Assembly (NCBI RefSeq): GCF_014203595.1
Contig: NZ_JACHJK010000017.1
Span: 62,001-126,000 of the forward strand
Reading direction: 5' to 3'
Length of the DNA stretch: 64,000 bases
Origin: Streptomyces echinatus
Lineage (GTDB): Bacteria; Actinomycetota; Actinomycetes; Streptomycetales; Streptomycetaceae
Of the stretch, positions 31,860 through 42,001 are shown piece by piece. Position 1 is the first letter of the stretch, and every line of letters starts with the position of its first letter. The translations under genes were made by a program, and so were the position numbers. The notes beneath the pieces are model-generated. The model searched no databases. It worked only from the letters and a program-made list of their open reading frames with translations, and was not told the origin of the DNA.

Positions 31860-33731
31860 CTACAACCCCGGTGGATCCTGCGGCCCCCGCCCCGACAGCA
31901 CCTCCCCGTACGCCTGCATCAGGTCGGGCAGCCGCAGGGTCGCCAGGTCCGCCCGGGACAGGGATCCGGTGTACGCCGACAACCGCAGATCCCGGTAGGC
32001 GCAGCTCTTCTCGTACAGCGTCCGCAGGAACCGTCCGTTGCCCAGCTCGTCGATCCAGCCCTGGTCGACCACGTGCCCGGCGATGGAACGCAGCTCCTCC
32101 AGCGCCTCCTCGTCCCACAGGTCCCCGTTCTCCGCCGCCAGGACCTTGCCGATCTCGGTGAGTTCCGGTGGCCGGTAGGAGGGGAAGTCCACCCGGGTCG
32201 TGAAGCGGGACGACAGGCCGGGGTTGGCGGCGAGCAGACGGTCCATGCCCTCCGGATAGCCGGCCAGGATCACCACCAGGTGGTCCCGGTTGTCCTCGGC
32301 CCGCTTCAGCAGCACCTGGAGCGCCTCGTCGCCGTACGCGTCGCCCTTGCCGTACCCGGTGTTGGACAGCGCGTACGCCTCGTCCACGAACAGCACCCCG
32401 CCGATCGCGGAGTCGATCAGCTCGTTGGCCTTCACGGCCGTCTGCCCGAGGTACTCGCCGACCAGGTCGGCCCGCTGGGCCTCCACGAGGTGGTCGCCGC
32501 CGAGCAGGCCCAGGGCGTAGAACACCCGGCCCAGGATCCGCGCGACCGTGGTCTTGCCCGTGCCGGACGGACCGGAGAAGACGAAGTGCCGCTTGGGCGG
32601 CTGCACCGGCAGCCCCTGCCCGGCCCGCAGCCGCGCCATGTTCAACTGCGCGGACAGCGCCTTGACCTGGCGTTTCACTGGTTCGAGCCCCACCATGCGC
32701 TCCAGTTCGGCGAGCGCCTCCTCGAGCAACGCGGGATCGGTCGGCCCGGCCGGGATCGGTGAGGTGGTCACCCCGGCCGGCCCCGTCCTGACGCGTACCG
32801 AGGGGTCGGCGACCGACGGCAGCGGCCCCGTCGGCAGATCGGGCTCCGGCAGCCGCAGATCACGGCCCTCCGTCCCGAACAGCGGATCGAACCCGTCGGG
32901 TCCGTCCACCGTGTCCTGGCCCGCGCCGGTCAGCGTGATCGCGGCGAAGCCTGCCGCGTCGTCGTAGCCGTCGCCCTCGGCGATCGCGGCGAGCCGGGCG
33001 GAGGTGTCCATGAAGGCCGGGTCGACCCGGTGCACCGCCCGGTACAGGGGGAGCGCGGCGGCGCTGCGGCCGGTGCCCTCGTGGGCCCGGGCCAGCCAGT
33101 AGCGCAGCTCCTTGCGCTGCGGCTGCTCGCTGCGGCACCGCATCAGCGCCGCCGACAGCAGCGGCTCGGCCTGGCCGTACATCTCCAGCCGGACCCGGGC
33201 CATGCCGCCGAACAGGCCGGCCTCGATGCCGAGCATGGGATCGTCCAGCAGCGGGTCGGTGTGCCGGACCAGCTGCTCCCAGTCCTTGACCAGATAGGCG
33301 CGGCAGGCGTGCAGGAAGCGGACCTGGGCGTCGGCGTCGACCGGGGGCAGCCCGGCGAGGGCGCGGTCCAGCTCGGGCACGTGCCGGCCGTCCAGCCAGT
33401 GGGAGGCGTGTGCCAGCAGCAGATCACGCGGGCTCTCCAGCACCGGTTGCACCCACCAGCCCAGCCAATACCAGGAGTTGAGGGTGCGGCGGTGGCGGGT
33501 GCGCTGTTCGCCGAAGCGTTCGCGGTGCCGGAACATCCGCAGCAGCGCGGTGGTCGTGTCGATCCGCAGCGCGTGCAGCCCGAGCCAGGCGTCCGCCATG
33601 CCCGGGTCCATCCGCACCGCGGTGCGGAACTCCTCCTCCGCCTGCGGGTAGGCGCCCATCGTGTAGGCGTCCACCCCCCGCAGCCAGGCGAGGTCGGCCG
33701 GGGCCTCGGGGCCCTGCGTGCCGAAGTCCAT
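31860..33731 (-). CDS. EccA/CbxX-like AAA+ ATPase with TPR-like N-terminus
   Basis: A 623-residue cytoplasmic ATPase. Residues about 1-280 are helical TPR-like repeats ('GAYPQAEEEFRTAVRMDPGM', 'YWLARAHEGTGRSAAALPLY'). A Pro/Asp-rich linker follows, then a CbxX/CfqX-type AAA domain with Walker A GPSGTGKTT near 388, Walker B 'VLFVDEAYAL', and an arginine finger region 'GLSSRFTTRVDFPSY'. EccA is the ATPase of type VII (ESX) secretion, but no ESX gene is nearby. Stand-alone paralogues are common in actinobacteria, and the substrate is unknown. ATG 33731 has a GGGGGGA site. Confidence 0.88.
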   Translation of the reverse strand: MDFGTQGPEAPADLAWLRGVDAYTMGAYPQAEEEFRTAVRMDPGMADAWLGLHALRIDTTTALLRMFRHRERFGEQRTRHRRTLNSWYWLGWWVQPVLESPRDLLLAHASHWLDGRHVPELDRALAGLPPVDADAQVRFLHACRAYLVKDWEQLVRHTDPLLDDPMLGIEAGLFGGMARVRLEMYGQAEPLLSAALMRCRSEQPQRKELRYWLARAHEGTGRSAAALPLYRAVHRVDPAFMDTSARLAAIAEGDGYDDAAGFAAITLTGAGQDTVDGPDGFDPLFGTEGRDLRLPEPDLPTGPLPSVADPSVRVRTGPAGVTTSPIPAGPTDPALLEEALAELERMVGLEPVKRQVKALSAQLNMARLRAGQGLPVQPPKRHFVFSGPSGTGKTTVARILGRVFYALGLLGGDHLVEAQRADLVGEYLGQTAVKANELIDSAIGGVLFVDEAYALSNTGYGKGDAYGDEALQVLLKRAEDNRDHLVVILAGYPEGMDRLLAANPGLSSRFTTRVDFPSYRPPELTEIGKVLAAENGDLWDEEALEELRSIAGHVVDQGWIDELGNGRFLRTLYEKSCAYRDLRLSAYTGSLSRADLATLRLPDLMQAYGEVLSGRGPQDPPGL

Positions 33732-34162
33732 CACGTCCCCCCACAGACCGTGTCCCCGTGGTTCACCACCGGGCGGTCGCCCGACGGCCGCCGCGGTCGA
33801 ACCGCTGTGCCGCGGACCGGAGTTGCAGGTGCGCGAGGCAGTCGCTCGAAGGTCGCACCGAGGGCATCGTACCCGCGGTACCTGCGCGGGCCGAAGGGTG
33901 CCGCACGGGCCGTTCGGCGAGGTGGGAGCAGACGGGGCGCACGGCGTTTCGTGACCGAGGGTGAGAGGATCGGTGCGGGGGGCAGCCGGAAATCCCGTCC
34001 CGCGGGCAGAACGAAGCCCCCGGTCACGGGGGAACAACCGGGGGCTTCGTGTCGAGGGGCGGCTCCGAAAGCCGCACATTGAGAACGTAAGTCCTGTACG
34101 GCCCCCGGGTCAAGCACAGTTGAGGCACTCGGATAACTTGCCCCGCAAGGCTCTTCACCACT
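33732..34162. other. Intergenic region between AAA ATPase and uridine kinase-like gene
   Basis: This 431-nt stretch holds a strong hairpin (34011-34050) and should hold the promoter of the minus-strand AAA gene near 33750-33900. No coding region is credible; the frames that cross it are shadows. Confidence 0.6.
34011..34050 (-). terminator. Perfect 14-bp hairpin
   Basis: ACGAAGCCCCCGGT (34011-34024) pairs perfectly with 34037-34050 over a 12-nt loop. It is about 110 nt beyond the stop of the minus-strand uridine kinase-like gene and is its likely terminator. Confidence 0.85.
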
Positions 34163-34783
34163 TCACCACATCGAGGACGGTCCCTCACTCAGCGTCACGC
34201 CCTGTCCGGCTGCGGGGGTCGCGCCGGGTCCCGGCAGCACCTCGTACCCCTCTTGTCGCTGCAGCACCAGAAGATCGGCATGGGGGCGCGAGGGGTCGGC
34301 GGCGAAGTGCGCCCGCTCCGCCGCGATCCAGCCGTCCCAGAACTCCCGCTGTTCCACTCCGTCCCGCCGGCGGCCACGCGCCCACGACTCCTCCTGGGGC
34401 AGCTCCATCCACAGCAGTCCCGCGAGATGCGGCCGCAGCGCGCGACGGCCGGCGCCGACGCCCTCGATCAGGACGACGGGCGCGGCCGGCAGCGGACGCG
34501 GCATGCCGAAGGCGCGGGCCCGCCAGTCGTACGGGGTGAAGTGCGCGCGCTCACCGCGCGCCAGCGGTCCGATCACCTCGGACATGAGCCGGCCGGTCCA
34601 GGCGAAGAGCTGTTCATGGCTGGCGATGTCGTCCAGGTGGAGCACTGGAGCCCCGTCCAGCGCCCGCGCCAGCCGCCCGGCGAAGGTGGACTTCCCCGAC
34701 CCGGCGTGCCCGTCGACACCGATCAGCCGGACCGGTCCCAGCGAAGGGGGGAGCCCGCGCAGCCGGGCGGCGAGGTCGTGAAT
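34163..34783 (-). CDS. Uridine kinase-like P-loop protein without a canonical start codon
   Basis: The P-loop kinase fold is clear: 'LIGVDGHAGSGKSTFAGRLA' (Walker A), 'VLHLDDIASH' and 'VVLIEGVGAGRRAL', as in uridine kinase-like proteins of Streptomyces. The catalytic P-loop lies upstream of the first in-frame GTG (34643-34645), so the coding region must begin earlier. In-frame upstream codons include ATT (34781-34783), ATC (34787-34789) and a CTG, but no ATG, GTG or TTG. I give the ATT position as a provisional end (about 206 residues). A sequencing error or rare start is possible. It is divergent from the gene at 35045. Confidence 0.75.
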   Translation of the reverse strand: MHDLAARLRGLPPSLGPVRLIGVDGHAGSGKSTFAGRLARALDGAPVLHLDDIASHEQLFAWTGRLMSEVIGPLARGERAHFTPYDWRARAFGMPRPLPAAPVVLIEGVGAGRRALRPHLAGLLWMELPQEESWARGRRRDGVEQREFWDGWIAAERAHFAADPSRPHADLLVLQRQEGYEVLPGPGATPAAGQGVTLSEGPSSMW

Positions 34784-35044
34784 GGCGATTCCCGAGGTGT
34801 GATGCGGTGTGGGGGGTTTTCCGTGAAACAGTCTAGTAGCGGCCCCCGGGTGACCGGTCCGGCGGGCACTCCGCCCGGGGAAAAGTCGCGTATTGAATCA
34901 CCGGCTGGCGGCCAGTCAATCGCACCGATAAACACGACGAATCCCCTGACCGATATGTCGAATTCGGCGTTTCGGGTGTGCCCCACGCTGAGTAAGGTGC
35001 CTCCTGCGCAACGTGATGCGACGAGCGGGGACTGGCGGGGGGAC

Positions 35045-36001
35045 ATGGCCGCGGAGTTATTCGAGGGGCACTACGTATGGCATCCGGCGGCCGACGACCG
35101 CGTCCTGGCGAGCGTCTGCGTCGACGTGCGCGCCGGACGTTATCGGTCCGCCCACGAGGCGCTCGCCGAGACCCGCTCCGACCTCGCCCTGCGCGCCCAC
35201 CGCTCGCTGGTCCTCGCCTCCGAGGCGGCCGGCACCGACCTGGTGGAACGCTGGCTCGCCGAGGAGGCCACGCCCGAGGCCGCGCTGATGTGGGCCCGGG
35301 TCGCGGTGCAGCGCGCCCTGCGGGCCGCCGACGCGCGCGACGACCGCGCCGGGGCGCTGGAGCGGATCGCGCTGACCGCCTGCGACCGGGCCGCCGACGC
35401 GGCCCCCGCCGACCCCACCCCCTGGGTCGCCCGGCTCGCGATGGCCCGGCTGCACCGGCTGCGCGACCCGGCCCCGCAGGGCCTGCTCACCGCCCCGCCC
35501 GGCCCCTGGCGGCTGTTCGCGCACATCCTGTCCCTGGACCCCTGGCACCGCGAGGCCCACCACCGGTTCCTGTCCTGCTTCTTCACCCGGTACGGCGGCT
35601 CGGTCACCGCCGCCTGGGACGTCGCCGCCTTCCTCAGCCAGCGGGCGCCCGGCGACTCCGCTCTGCGGCTGCTGCCCCTGGTGGCCCTGGTGGAGAGCTA
35701 CAACCCCACCCAGCTGCTCGCCGAGCAGATCTGGGAACAGCCCCAGTGGCGCTCCACCGCGCTCGCGATCTACCAGAACTGGCTGCCCACGGTGGCCGGT
35801 TACCGCTTCACCCCGGTGCTCGACCTGGCCTACCTCGCGCACGCGCTGGTCATGGGCCGGCGCGAGTTCGAGGCCCGGGCGGTCTTCACGGCGGCGGGCC
35901 CGTACGCCTCGCGCATGCCCTGGAGCGCCTTCGGCGATCCCGCGGAGCAGCTCTCCCGGGCCCGGCGCGCCTGCGGCCTGCCCGTGCCGGGGTCCGGCTG
36001 A
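35045..36001 (+). CDS. Hypothetical helical protein with a TTA codon
   Basis: A 318-residue protein with no recognised domain. It is Ala/Arg/Leu-rich and mostly helical ('AGRYRSAHEALAETRSDLAL', 'DLAYLAHALVMGRREFEARA'), resembling TPR-like solenoids, with no signal peptide or clear membrane segments. Codon 5 is TTA (35057-35059), extremely rare in Streptomyces and read only by the bldA tRNA. That suggests development-dependent translation. A GGGGGGA site precedes ATG 35045. It is divergent from the uridine kinase-like gene and followed 65 nt later by an APC permease. The coding character is strong. Confidence 0.8.
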   Translation: MAAELFEGHYVWHPAADDRVLASVCVDVRAGRYRSAHEALAETRSDLALRAHRSLVLASEAAGTDLVERWLAEEATPEAALMWARVAVQRALRAADARDDRAGALERIALTACDRAADAAPADPTPWVARLAMARLHRLRDPAPQGLLTAPPGPWRLFAHILSLDPWHREAHHRFLSCFFTRYGGSVTAAWDVAAFLSQRAPGDSALRLLPLVALVESYNPTQLLAEQIWEQPQWRSTALAIYQNWLPTVAGYRFTPVLDLAYLAHALVMGRREFEARAVFTAAGPYASRMPWSAFGDPAEQLSRARRACGLPVPGSG

Positions 36002-36066
36002 CCCCGTTCGTCCCTCCTGCCCACCAAGAGATCCGTCCCCTGTCCCATCGAGAGAAAGGCCGATCC

Positions 36067-37605
36067 GTGTCGGAACGGATGCCGACTTCCCGGGCGCACG
36101 CCCGGGCCGCGGACACCGTCGTGCTCGACGACGACGCCACCCTGCATGCGATGGGTTATCCGCGGAAACTCACCCGGCGCTTCAAGGCGTTCGACAATTT
36201 CGCGATCTCCTTCACCATCATCAATATCCTCTCGGGTATTTTCTCGTCCTTCGGATTCGGCCTGAACGCGGGCGGCCCCCGCATTCTCGTATTCGGCTGG
36301 ATCGGCGTGTCGGTCATGGTGCTGCTCATCGGCGCGGCCATGGCGGAAGTCGCCTCCGCCTATCCGACGAGCGGTGCCCTTTACTTCTCCGCGGGCAAAC
36401 TCGCCAAGCGGCACAAGGGCGCCTGGTCCTGGTACACCGGCTGGCTGAACTTCGTGGGCCAGATCGGCGGCACCGCCGCCACCGGCTACGCCGCCGCCAC
36501 CTTCATCCAGGTGTTCGTGCAGCTGCAGTGGCCCTCGTACGAGCCGACCGCGCACCAGACCGTTCTCATCACGGCACTGATCATCGTTCTGCAGGGACTC
36601 GCCAACACCTACACCGTCCAGCTCGTCGCGGTCCTGAACCGCATTTCCGTGTGGTGGCTGCTGATCGGACTCGTCGTGATCGTGGGGGCACTCATCGTGA
36701 TGCCCGACCAGCATCAGCAGGCGTCCTTCGTCACCCATTTCGAGAACAACACCGGCTTCACCAACGGGCTTTACGGCGGGATGCTCGGCCTGCTGGTGAC
36801 CAGCTGGACCTTCACCGGGTTCGACGGCAGCTTCCACATGTCCGAGGAAACGGTCCACGCGACGGTCAGCGCCCCGAAGGGCATCACCCGCGCCATCGGA
36901 TATTCGGCGATCACCGGTCTGATCCTGATGCTGGCACTGGTCTACAGCATCGGCGACTACGCCGAGGTGGCCGGTGCCGCCGCGCCGCCCGTCCAGATCC
37001 TCATCGACGGCCTCGGCCTGCGCACCGCCAAGGTGATGCTGCTCATCGTCATCGGCGCGATGCTGTTCTGCGGTCTCGCCAACCTCACCAGCAACACCCG
37101 GCAGATCTTCGCCTTCTCCCGGGACGGTGCCATGCCCGGCTCCCGCTGGTGGCACTCGGTCTCGCTGCGGACCCGTACCCCGGTGAAGGCCGTGTGGCTC
37201 GCGGTCGCCTGCTCGCTGGCCCTGGTCGTGCCGGGCTGGTGGTCGCACACGGCGTTCACCGCCATCGTCAGCGTCAACGTGGTCGGGCTCTTCCTCGCCT
37301 ACGCCGTGCCGATCTTCCTGCGGCTGCGGCTCGGTGACGCGTTCCAGCCGGGGCCCTGGCACCTGGGCCGCTGGGGCAGGCCGATCGGCTGGCTCGCGGT
37401 GGTCTGGATCCTGCTCAGCAGCGTCCTGTTCATGCTGCCGCAGGCCTCGCCGATCACGGCCGACTCCTTCAACTACGCGCCGATCGCGCTCGCCGTCGTC
37501 CTGCTGGTGGCCACGGTGTGGTGGTTCGCCACCGCCCGCCGCCGCTTCCAGGGCCCGGTCAGCTACGGCCGCCCCGACGAGGTCGCCGCGATGGACCTGG
37601 TCTGA
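36067..37605 (+). CDS. APC-superfamily amino acid permease
   Basis: A 512-residue membrane protein with about 12 helices: 'FDNFAISFTIINILSGIFSS' is the first, and 'AMAEVASAYPTSGALYFSAG' is the conserved APC loop after helix 2. It belongs to the GABA/choline-like permease group judging by length and the 'LTRRFKAFDNFAISF' start. GTG 36067 has AAAGG 8 nt upstream. Codons near the start are less G/C-ending than those around it (AAT, ATT, TAT). It probably imports an amino acid or amine by proton symport. Substrate not predictable. Confidence 0.9.
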   Translation: MSERMPTSRAHARAADTVVLDDDATLHAMGYPRKLTRRFKAFDNFAISFTIINILSGIFSSFGFGLNAGGPRILVFGWIGVSVMVLLIGAAMAEVASAYPTSGALYFSAGKLAKRHKGAWSWYTGWLNFVGQIGGTAATGYAAATFIQVFVQLQWPSYEPTAHQTVLITALIIVLQGLANTYTVQLVAVLNRISVWWLLIGLVVIVGALIVMPDQHQQASFVTHFENNTGFTNGLYGGMLGLLVTSWTFTGFDGSFHMSEETVHATVSAPKGITRAIGYSAITGLILMLALVYSIGDYAEVAGAAAPPVQILIDGLGLRTAKVMLLIVIGAMLFCGLANLTSNTRQIFAFSRDGAMPGSRWWHSVSLRTRTPVKAVWLAVACSLALVVPGWWSHTAFTAIVSVNVVGLFLAYAVPIFLRLRLGDAFQPGPWHLGRWGRPIGWLAVVWILLSSVLFMLPQASPITADSFNYAPIALAVVLLVATVWWFATARRRFQGPVSYGRPDEVAAMDLV

Positions 37606-37648
37606 CCGGGCGGTCCGGCCCGGGCGGCCGCGCGTCGCGGCCGGGTGC

Positions 37649-37687
37649 GGGGGCGTGGGGACCGGTCGCGTGGTTCCCCGCGCCCCC
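37649..37687. repeat. Streptomyces-type intergenic hairpin (TTCCCCGCGCCCC family)
   Basis: A G-rich arm (37649-37663) pairs imperfectly with GGTTCCCCGCGCCCCC (37672-37687). Very similar hairpins recur between Streptomyces genes; a second copy is at 55969-55990. It lies 44 nt after the APC permease and may act as its terminator. Confidence 0.6.
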
Positions 37688-37849
37688 TCGGGGCGCCGGC
37701 CCGTCCCACCGGCGTTCCAGTGGCCGAGACCAATATTCGTGCCGCGGCATGCGCCGAAGTGCTGGCAGCGGAATCCGGCCTGCTCCATAGTTGGCGCACA
37801 ACGTGCACCGGACCAGCCCGACTCGGACACCCTGGGGGTCATCGCGCCC

Positions 37850-39220
37850 ATGAGCAGAGTTCAAGAGCCGTCCCGAAGAACCGTTCTGGCGGTGGCCGTC
37901 GCAGCGGCGGTGACCGGCACAGCGGCCCCCGCTGCCGCCGCCGCACCGCGACCCGCCGCCGACGCCGACGGACCCGGCGGGGCGCAGGCCCGCCCGATCG
38001 ACTATCACGCCTGGACGACGCACCGCGAATGGCGCAGCGGGACCGCCCAGGGCACCCGGGCCGTCTCCGGCCGCCGGCCCGGCGTCGTGATCGGCGCCCC
38101 CGCCGGGCGCACCGACTACACCGACCCGCACACCGGCACCACCGCCGCCTGGGACTACGCCACCTGGACCTCCCCGGTGCACCGGCTCGCCGTGCCCGCC
38201 ACCGAGGCCGTCGCCTCCTGGAACGCGCACACGCCCGACGGCACCTGGATCCAGGTCGAGCTGCTCGGCACGTACTCCGACGGCACGGAGACACCCTGGT
38301 ACGTGATGGGCCGCTGGGCGGCCGGCGACCAGGACATCAAGCGGACCTCGGTGGACGACCAGACCGACGGCAGAAGCACCATCTGGACCGACACCTTCGC
38401 CATCGACGACGCGAGCACCGGCCTGCGCCTGACGGCGTACCGGCTGCGCCTCACCCTGTACCGGCGGCCCGGCACGCACCTCACGCCGACCGTCTGGCGG
38501 CTCGGCGCGATGGGCTCCGACATCCCCGACCGCTTCACCGTCCCGGCCTCCACCCCCGGCCTCGCCCAGGAACTGGCCGTCCCGCGCTACTCGCAGGAGA
38601 TCCACAAGGGCCAGTACCCCGAGTACGACAGCGGTGGCGAGGCATGGTGCAGCCCGACCTCCTCGCAGATGATCGTCGAGTACTGGGGCGGCAGGCTCAC
38701 CCGCGAGCAGCTGTCCTGGGTCGACCCGTCCTACGCCGACCCGCAGGTCGACCACGCGGCCCGGTTCACCTACGACCACCAGTACGAGGGCTGCGGCAAC
38801 TGGCCCTTCAACGCGGCCTACGCGGCCACCTTCGAGGGTCTGCAGGGCGTGGTCACCCGGCTCGCCTCCCTCACCGACCTGGAGACGCTGATCGCGGCCG
38901 GCATCCCGGCCATAACGTCCCAGTCCTTCCTGAAGACCGAGCTGACCGGCGCCGGGTACGGCACCTCCGGGCACCTGATGACGGTGATCGGGTTCACCGC
39001 GGACGGCGACGTGATCGCGAACGATCCGGCGTCGGCGGACGACGCGGCGGTCCGACGGGTCTATCTGCGCCGGGAGTTCGAGAACATCTGGCTGCGGACC
39101 AAGCGGTACAACGCCTCCGGGAAGGTCGTCTCCGGCACCGGAGGGGTCTGCTACCTCTACTTCCCGGCCCACCCGAGCCCGCGCCAGCGCAAGGCGCTCG
39201 CCCTGGTGGGCGTGCACTGA
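37850..39220 (+). CDS. Tat-exported C39-like cysteine peptidase
   Basis: A 456-residue protein. The signal is Tat-like: SRRTVLAVAVAAAVTG followed by an Ala-rich cleavage region (about 28-35). After an N-terminal beta-rich domain (about 45-240), the C-terminal part has a papain-like C39 fold: catalytic Cys267 in 'GEAWCSPTSSQMIVEYWGG', and His in 'YGTSGHLMTVIGFTADGDVI', with Asp/Asn in 'NDPAS'. Substrate unknown; secreted peptidases of this type may process peptides or cell wall. ATG 37850 with GGGGGT upstream. Confidence 0.85.
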   Translation: MSRVQEPSRRTVLAVAVAAAVTGTAAPAAAAAPRPAADADGPGGAQARPIDYHAWTTHREWRSGTAQGTRAVSGRRPGVVIGAPAGRTDYTDPHTGTTAAWDYATWTSPVHRLAVPATEAVASWNAHTPDGTWIQVELLGTYSDGTETPWYVMGRWAAGDQDIKRTSVDDQTDGRSTIWTDTFAIDDASTGLRLTAYRLRLTLYRRPGTHLTPTVWRLGAMGSDIPDRFTVPASTPGLAQELAVPRYSQEIHKGQYPEYDSGGEAWCSPTSSQMIVEYWGGRLTREQLSWVDPSYADPQVDHAARFTYDHQYEGCGNWPFNAAYAATFEGLQGVVTRLASLTDLETLIAAGIPAITSQSFLKTELTGAGYGTSGHLMTVIGFTADGDVIANDPASADDAAVRRVYLRREFENIWLRTKRYNASGKVVSGTGGVCYLYFPAHPSPRQRKALALVGVH

Positions 39221-39334
39221 CCCGCCGACGGGCGTGTGACCAAGCTCATCGCCCCGAACGCCGTCGCGGGTGGCAAGGTGGACGGGTGTACGGGGGGATT
39301 CGACCATGTACGTCCGACCTCTGCGAGTAACACC

Positions 39335-39475
39335 ATGACCGCACACCCGGCCACCGCCACCCGCGTCCGCACCGGCGGCCCCCAGGAAGACGGCCCGAAG
39401 ATCGTCGAGCACGTCATGGGCTGGGTCCTCGTCGCGGTGCTCGCGATGCTCGTGACCCAGCTCGGCCTTCTCTGA
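39335..39475 (+). CDS. Small single-pass membrane protein, SCO1431 family
   Basis: A 46-residue peptide. After a polar start (MTAHPATATRVRTG) it has 'EDGPKIVEHVMGWVLVAVLA' running into one hydrophobic helix (about 28-46). A family of such small proteins is named after S. coelicolor SCO1431. Codon use is typical (almost all G/C third positions), supporting it as real. Function unknown. Confidence 0.75.
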   Translation: MTAHPATATRVRTGGPQEDGPKIVEHVMGWVLVAVLAMLVTQLGLL

Positions 39476-39480
39476 GCCGA

Positions 39481-39546
39481 CGCGCGCACGTCCGCCCGGT
39501 CCCGCGCGCACGTCCGCCCGGTCCCGCGCGGGTGTCCGCCCGGCCT
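39481..39546. repeat. Three tandem 22-bp units
   Basis: Two identical copies of a 22-bp unit beginning CGCGCGCACGTCCGCC (39481-39502, 39503-39524) are followed by a diverged third (39525-39546). It starts 5 nt after the small membrane protein stop; noncoding. Confidence 0.85.
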
Positions 39547-39613
39547 CGCGCGGGCTCCGGTGCCGAGCCACGCGGGCTCCGGGACGGTGCTCTCGTACCG
39601 CCCCCACGCTCCT

Positions 39614-39635
39614 GAACCGACCGCTCAGACGGTTC
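39614..39635. promoter_or_regulatory. Candidate TetR operator upstream of TetR gene
   Basis: GAACCG (39614-39619) and CGGTTC (39630-39635) form an inverted repeat with a 10-nt spacer containing GCTCAG. It lies about 75 nt before the TetR start, where autorepression would be expected. Confidence 0.4.
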
Positions 39636-39709
39636 CGTACCGACCGCCTCCGCGCGCTGCATGTTCTGACATACTGCGGATGTCTCGCCGCGCCTAGACA
39701 GGGTCGATC

Positions 39710-40363
39710 TTGAACATGCCGCAGCAGCGTGCCGCCACCCCGGTGCGCGGCACCGAGCGCTCCACGGCGCGTCGTGCCGAACTCATCGCCATCGGGCGGA
39801 AGTTGTTCGCCGACACGTCCTACGACGCCCTGTCCATGGACGACATCGCCCGGCACGCCCACGTCGCCAAGGGCCTGATCTACTACTACTTCCGCTCCAA
39901 GCGCGGCTACTACCTGGCGATCATCCAGGACTCCGTCGCCGACCTGGTCACCTCCGCCGCCGGCGGCCTCCGGCTGCCCGCCGTGGACCGCGTGCACCGC
40001 ACCATCGACGGCTATCTGCGCTACGCCGAGAACCACCAGGCCGCCTACCGCACCATCGTCAGCGGCGGTGTCGGCTTCGACACGGAGGTGCACGCGATCC
40101 GCGACGGCGTGCGCGAGGCGATCGTCGCCACGATCGCCGAGGGTGCCTACGGCCGCCGCGAGACAGCCCCGCTGGCCCGGATGGGCCTGCTCTCCTGGGT
40201 GTGCAGCGTGGAGGGTGCCACCCTGGACTGGATAGACCGCCCCGGGCTGTCCCGCGACACCATGCGCGAGCTGCTCGTGAAGACGCTCGGCGGGGCCCTG
40301 CGCGCCGTCGAGGAGCTGGACCCCGCCTACCCGGCCCCGCCGCCCGCCCGCCGGGACGGCTGA
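39710..40363 (+). CDS. TetR-family transcriptional regulator
   Basis: A 217-residue regulator with an N-terminal TetR helix-turn-helix (about 22-70; 'YDALSMDDIARHAHVAKGLI', 'YYYFRSKRGYYLAIIQ') and a helical effector domain of the fatty-acid/lipid group. The start may be TTG 39710 (AGGG 6 nt upstream) or ATG 39716. Convergent with the chitinase. Targets unknown; its own promoter has a possible operator. Confidence 0.88.
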   Translation: MNMPQQRAATPVRGTERSTARRAELIAIGRKLFADTSYDALSMDDIARHAHVAKGLIYYYFRSKRGYYLAIIQDSVADLVTSAAGGLRLPAVDRVHRTIDGYLRYAENHQAAYRTIVSGGVGFDTEVHAIRDGVREAIVATIAEGAYGRRETAPLARMGLLSWVCSVEGATLDWIDRPGLSRDTMRELLVKTLGGALRAVEELDPAYPAPPPARRDG

Positions 40364-40443
40364 GCACCGCCCGCCTGCCGGGACGGCCGGGAACGAGGAA
40401 GCGGAGGCCCGTGACCCCCGCTCCGCCGTCCCCCGGTGCGGGG

Positions 40444-41676
<1,233 letters not shown>

Positions 41677-41752
41677 CGGTGTCTCCTCGTGGGGGAGAGG
41701 GGAATGCGCGCCGATTGGCATGAACGCGGTAAAGCGTTGGTCATGCACAGTA

Positions 41753-41788
41753 GGAGGACTAGACCATTTGGTCAATGGTTCGGACCAA
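41753..41788 (-). promoter_or_regulatory. DasR-like element upstream of chitinase
   Basis: GGAGGACTAGACCATT (41753-41768) matches the DasR consensus in its core CTAGACCA. It continues to TTGGTCAATGG and an inverted pair TTGGTC (41768-41773) / GACCAA (41783-41788). It lies about 77 nt upstream of the chitinase start. DasR represses chitin and GlcNAc genes in Streptomyces. Confidence 0.65.
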
Positions 41789-42001
41789 TATCGGCCCTGA
41801 TGGGTGCCCGGACTGGATTCCTGAAGTGAGCGGTCGTTAACTGGTGACGGGAGGTCGCCGATCGGGCATACTCACAGCGCATGCCGCTGGTCAGCAGCTT
41901 CCGAGACCCGGGAGCGGGCGCCTCCGGCACAGCGATCAGGCGGAGCCGCCCCCACCACGGGCCGATACCGCCGGTGTCCGAACAGGGAGGAGCCCGTCGC
42001 C

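Noticed and set aside
34011..34050. Hairpin as part of a tRNA or small RNA gene
   Set aside because: It has no cloverleaf or anticodon arm; it fits a simple terminator after the uridine kinase-like gene.
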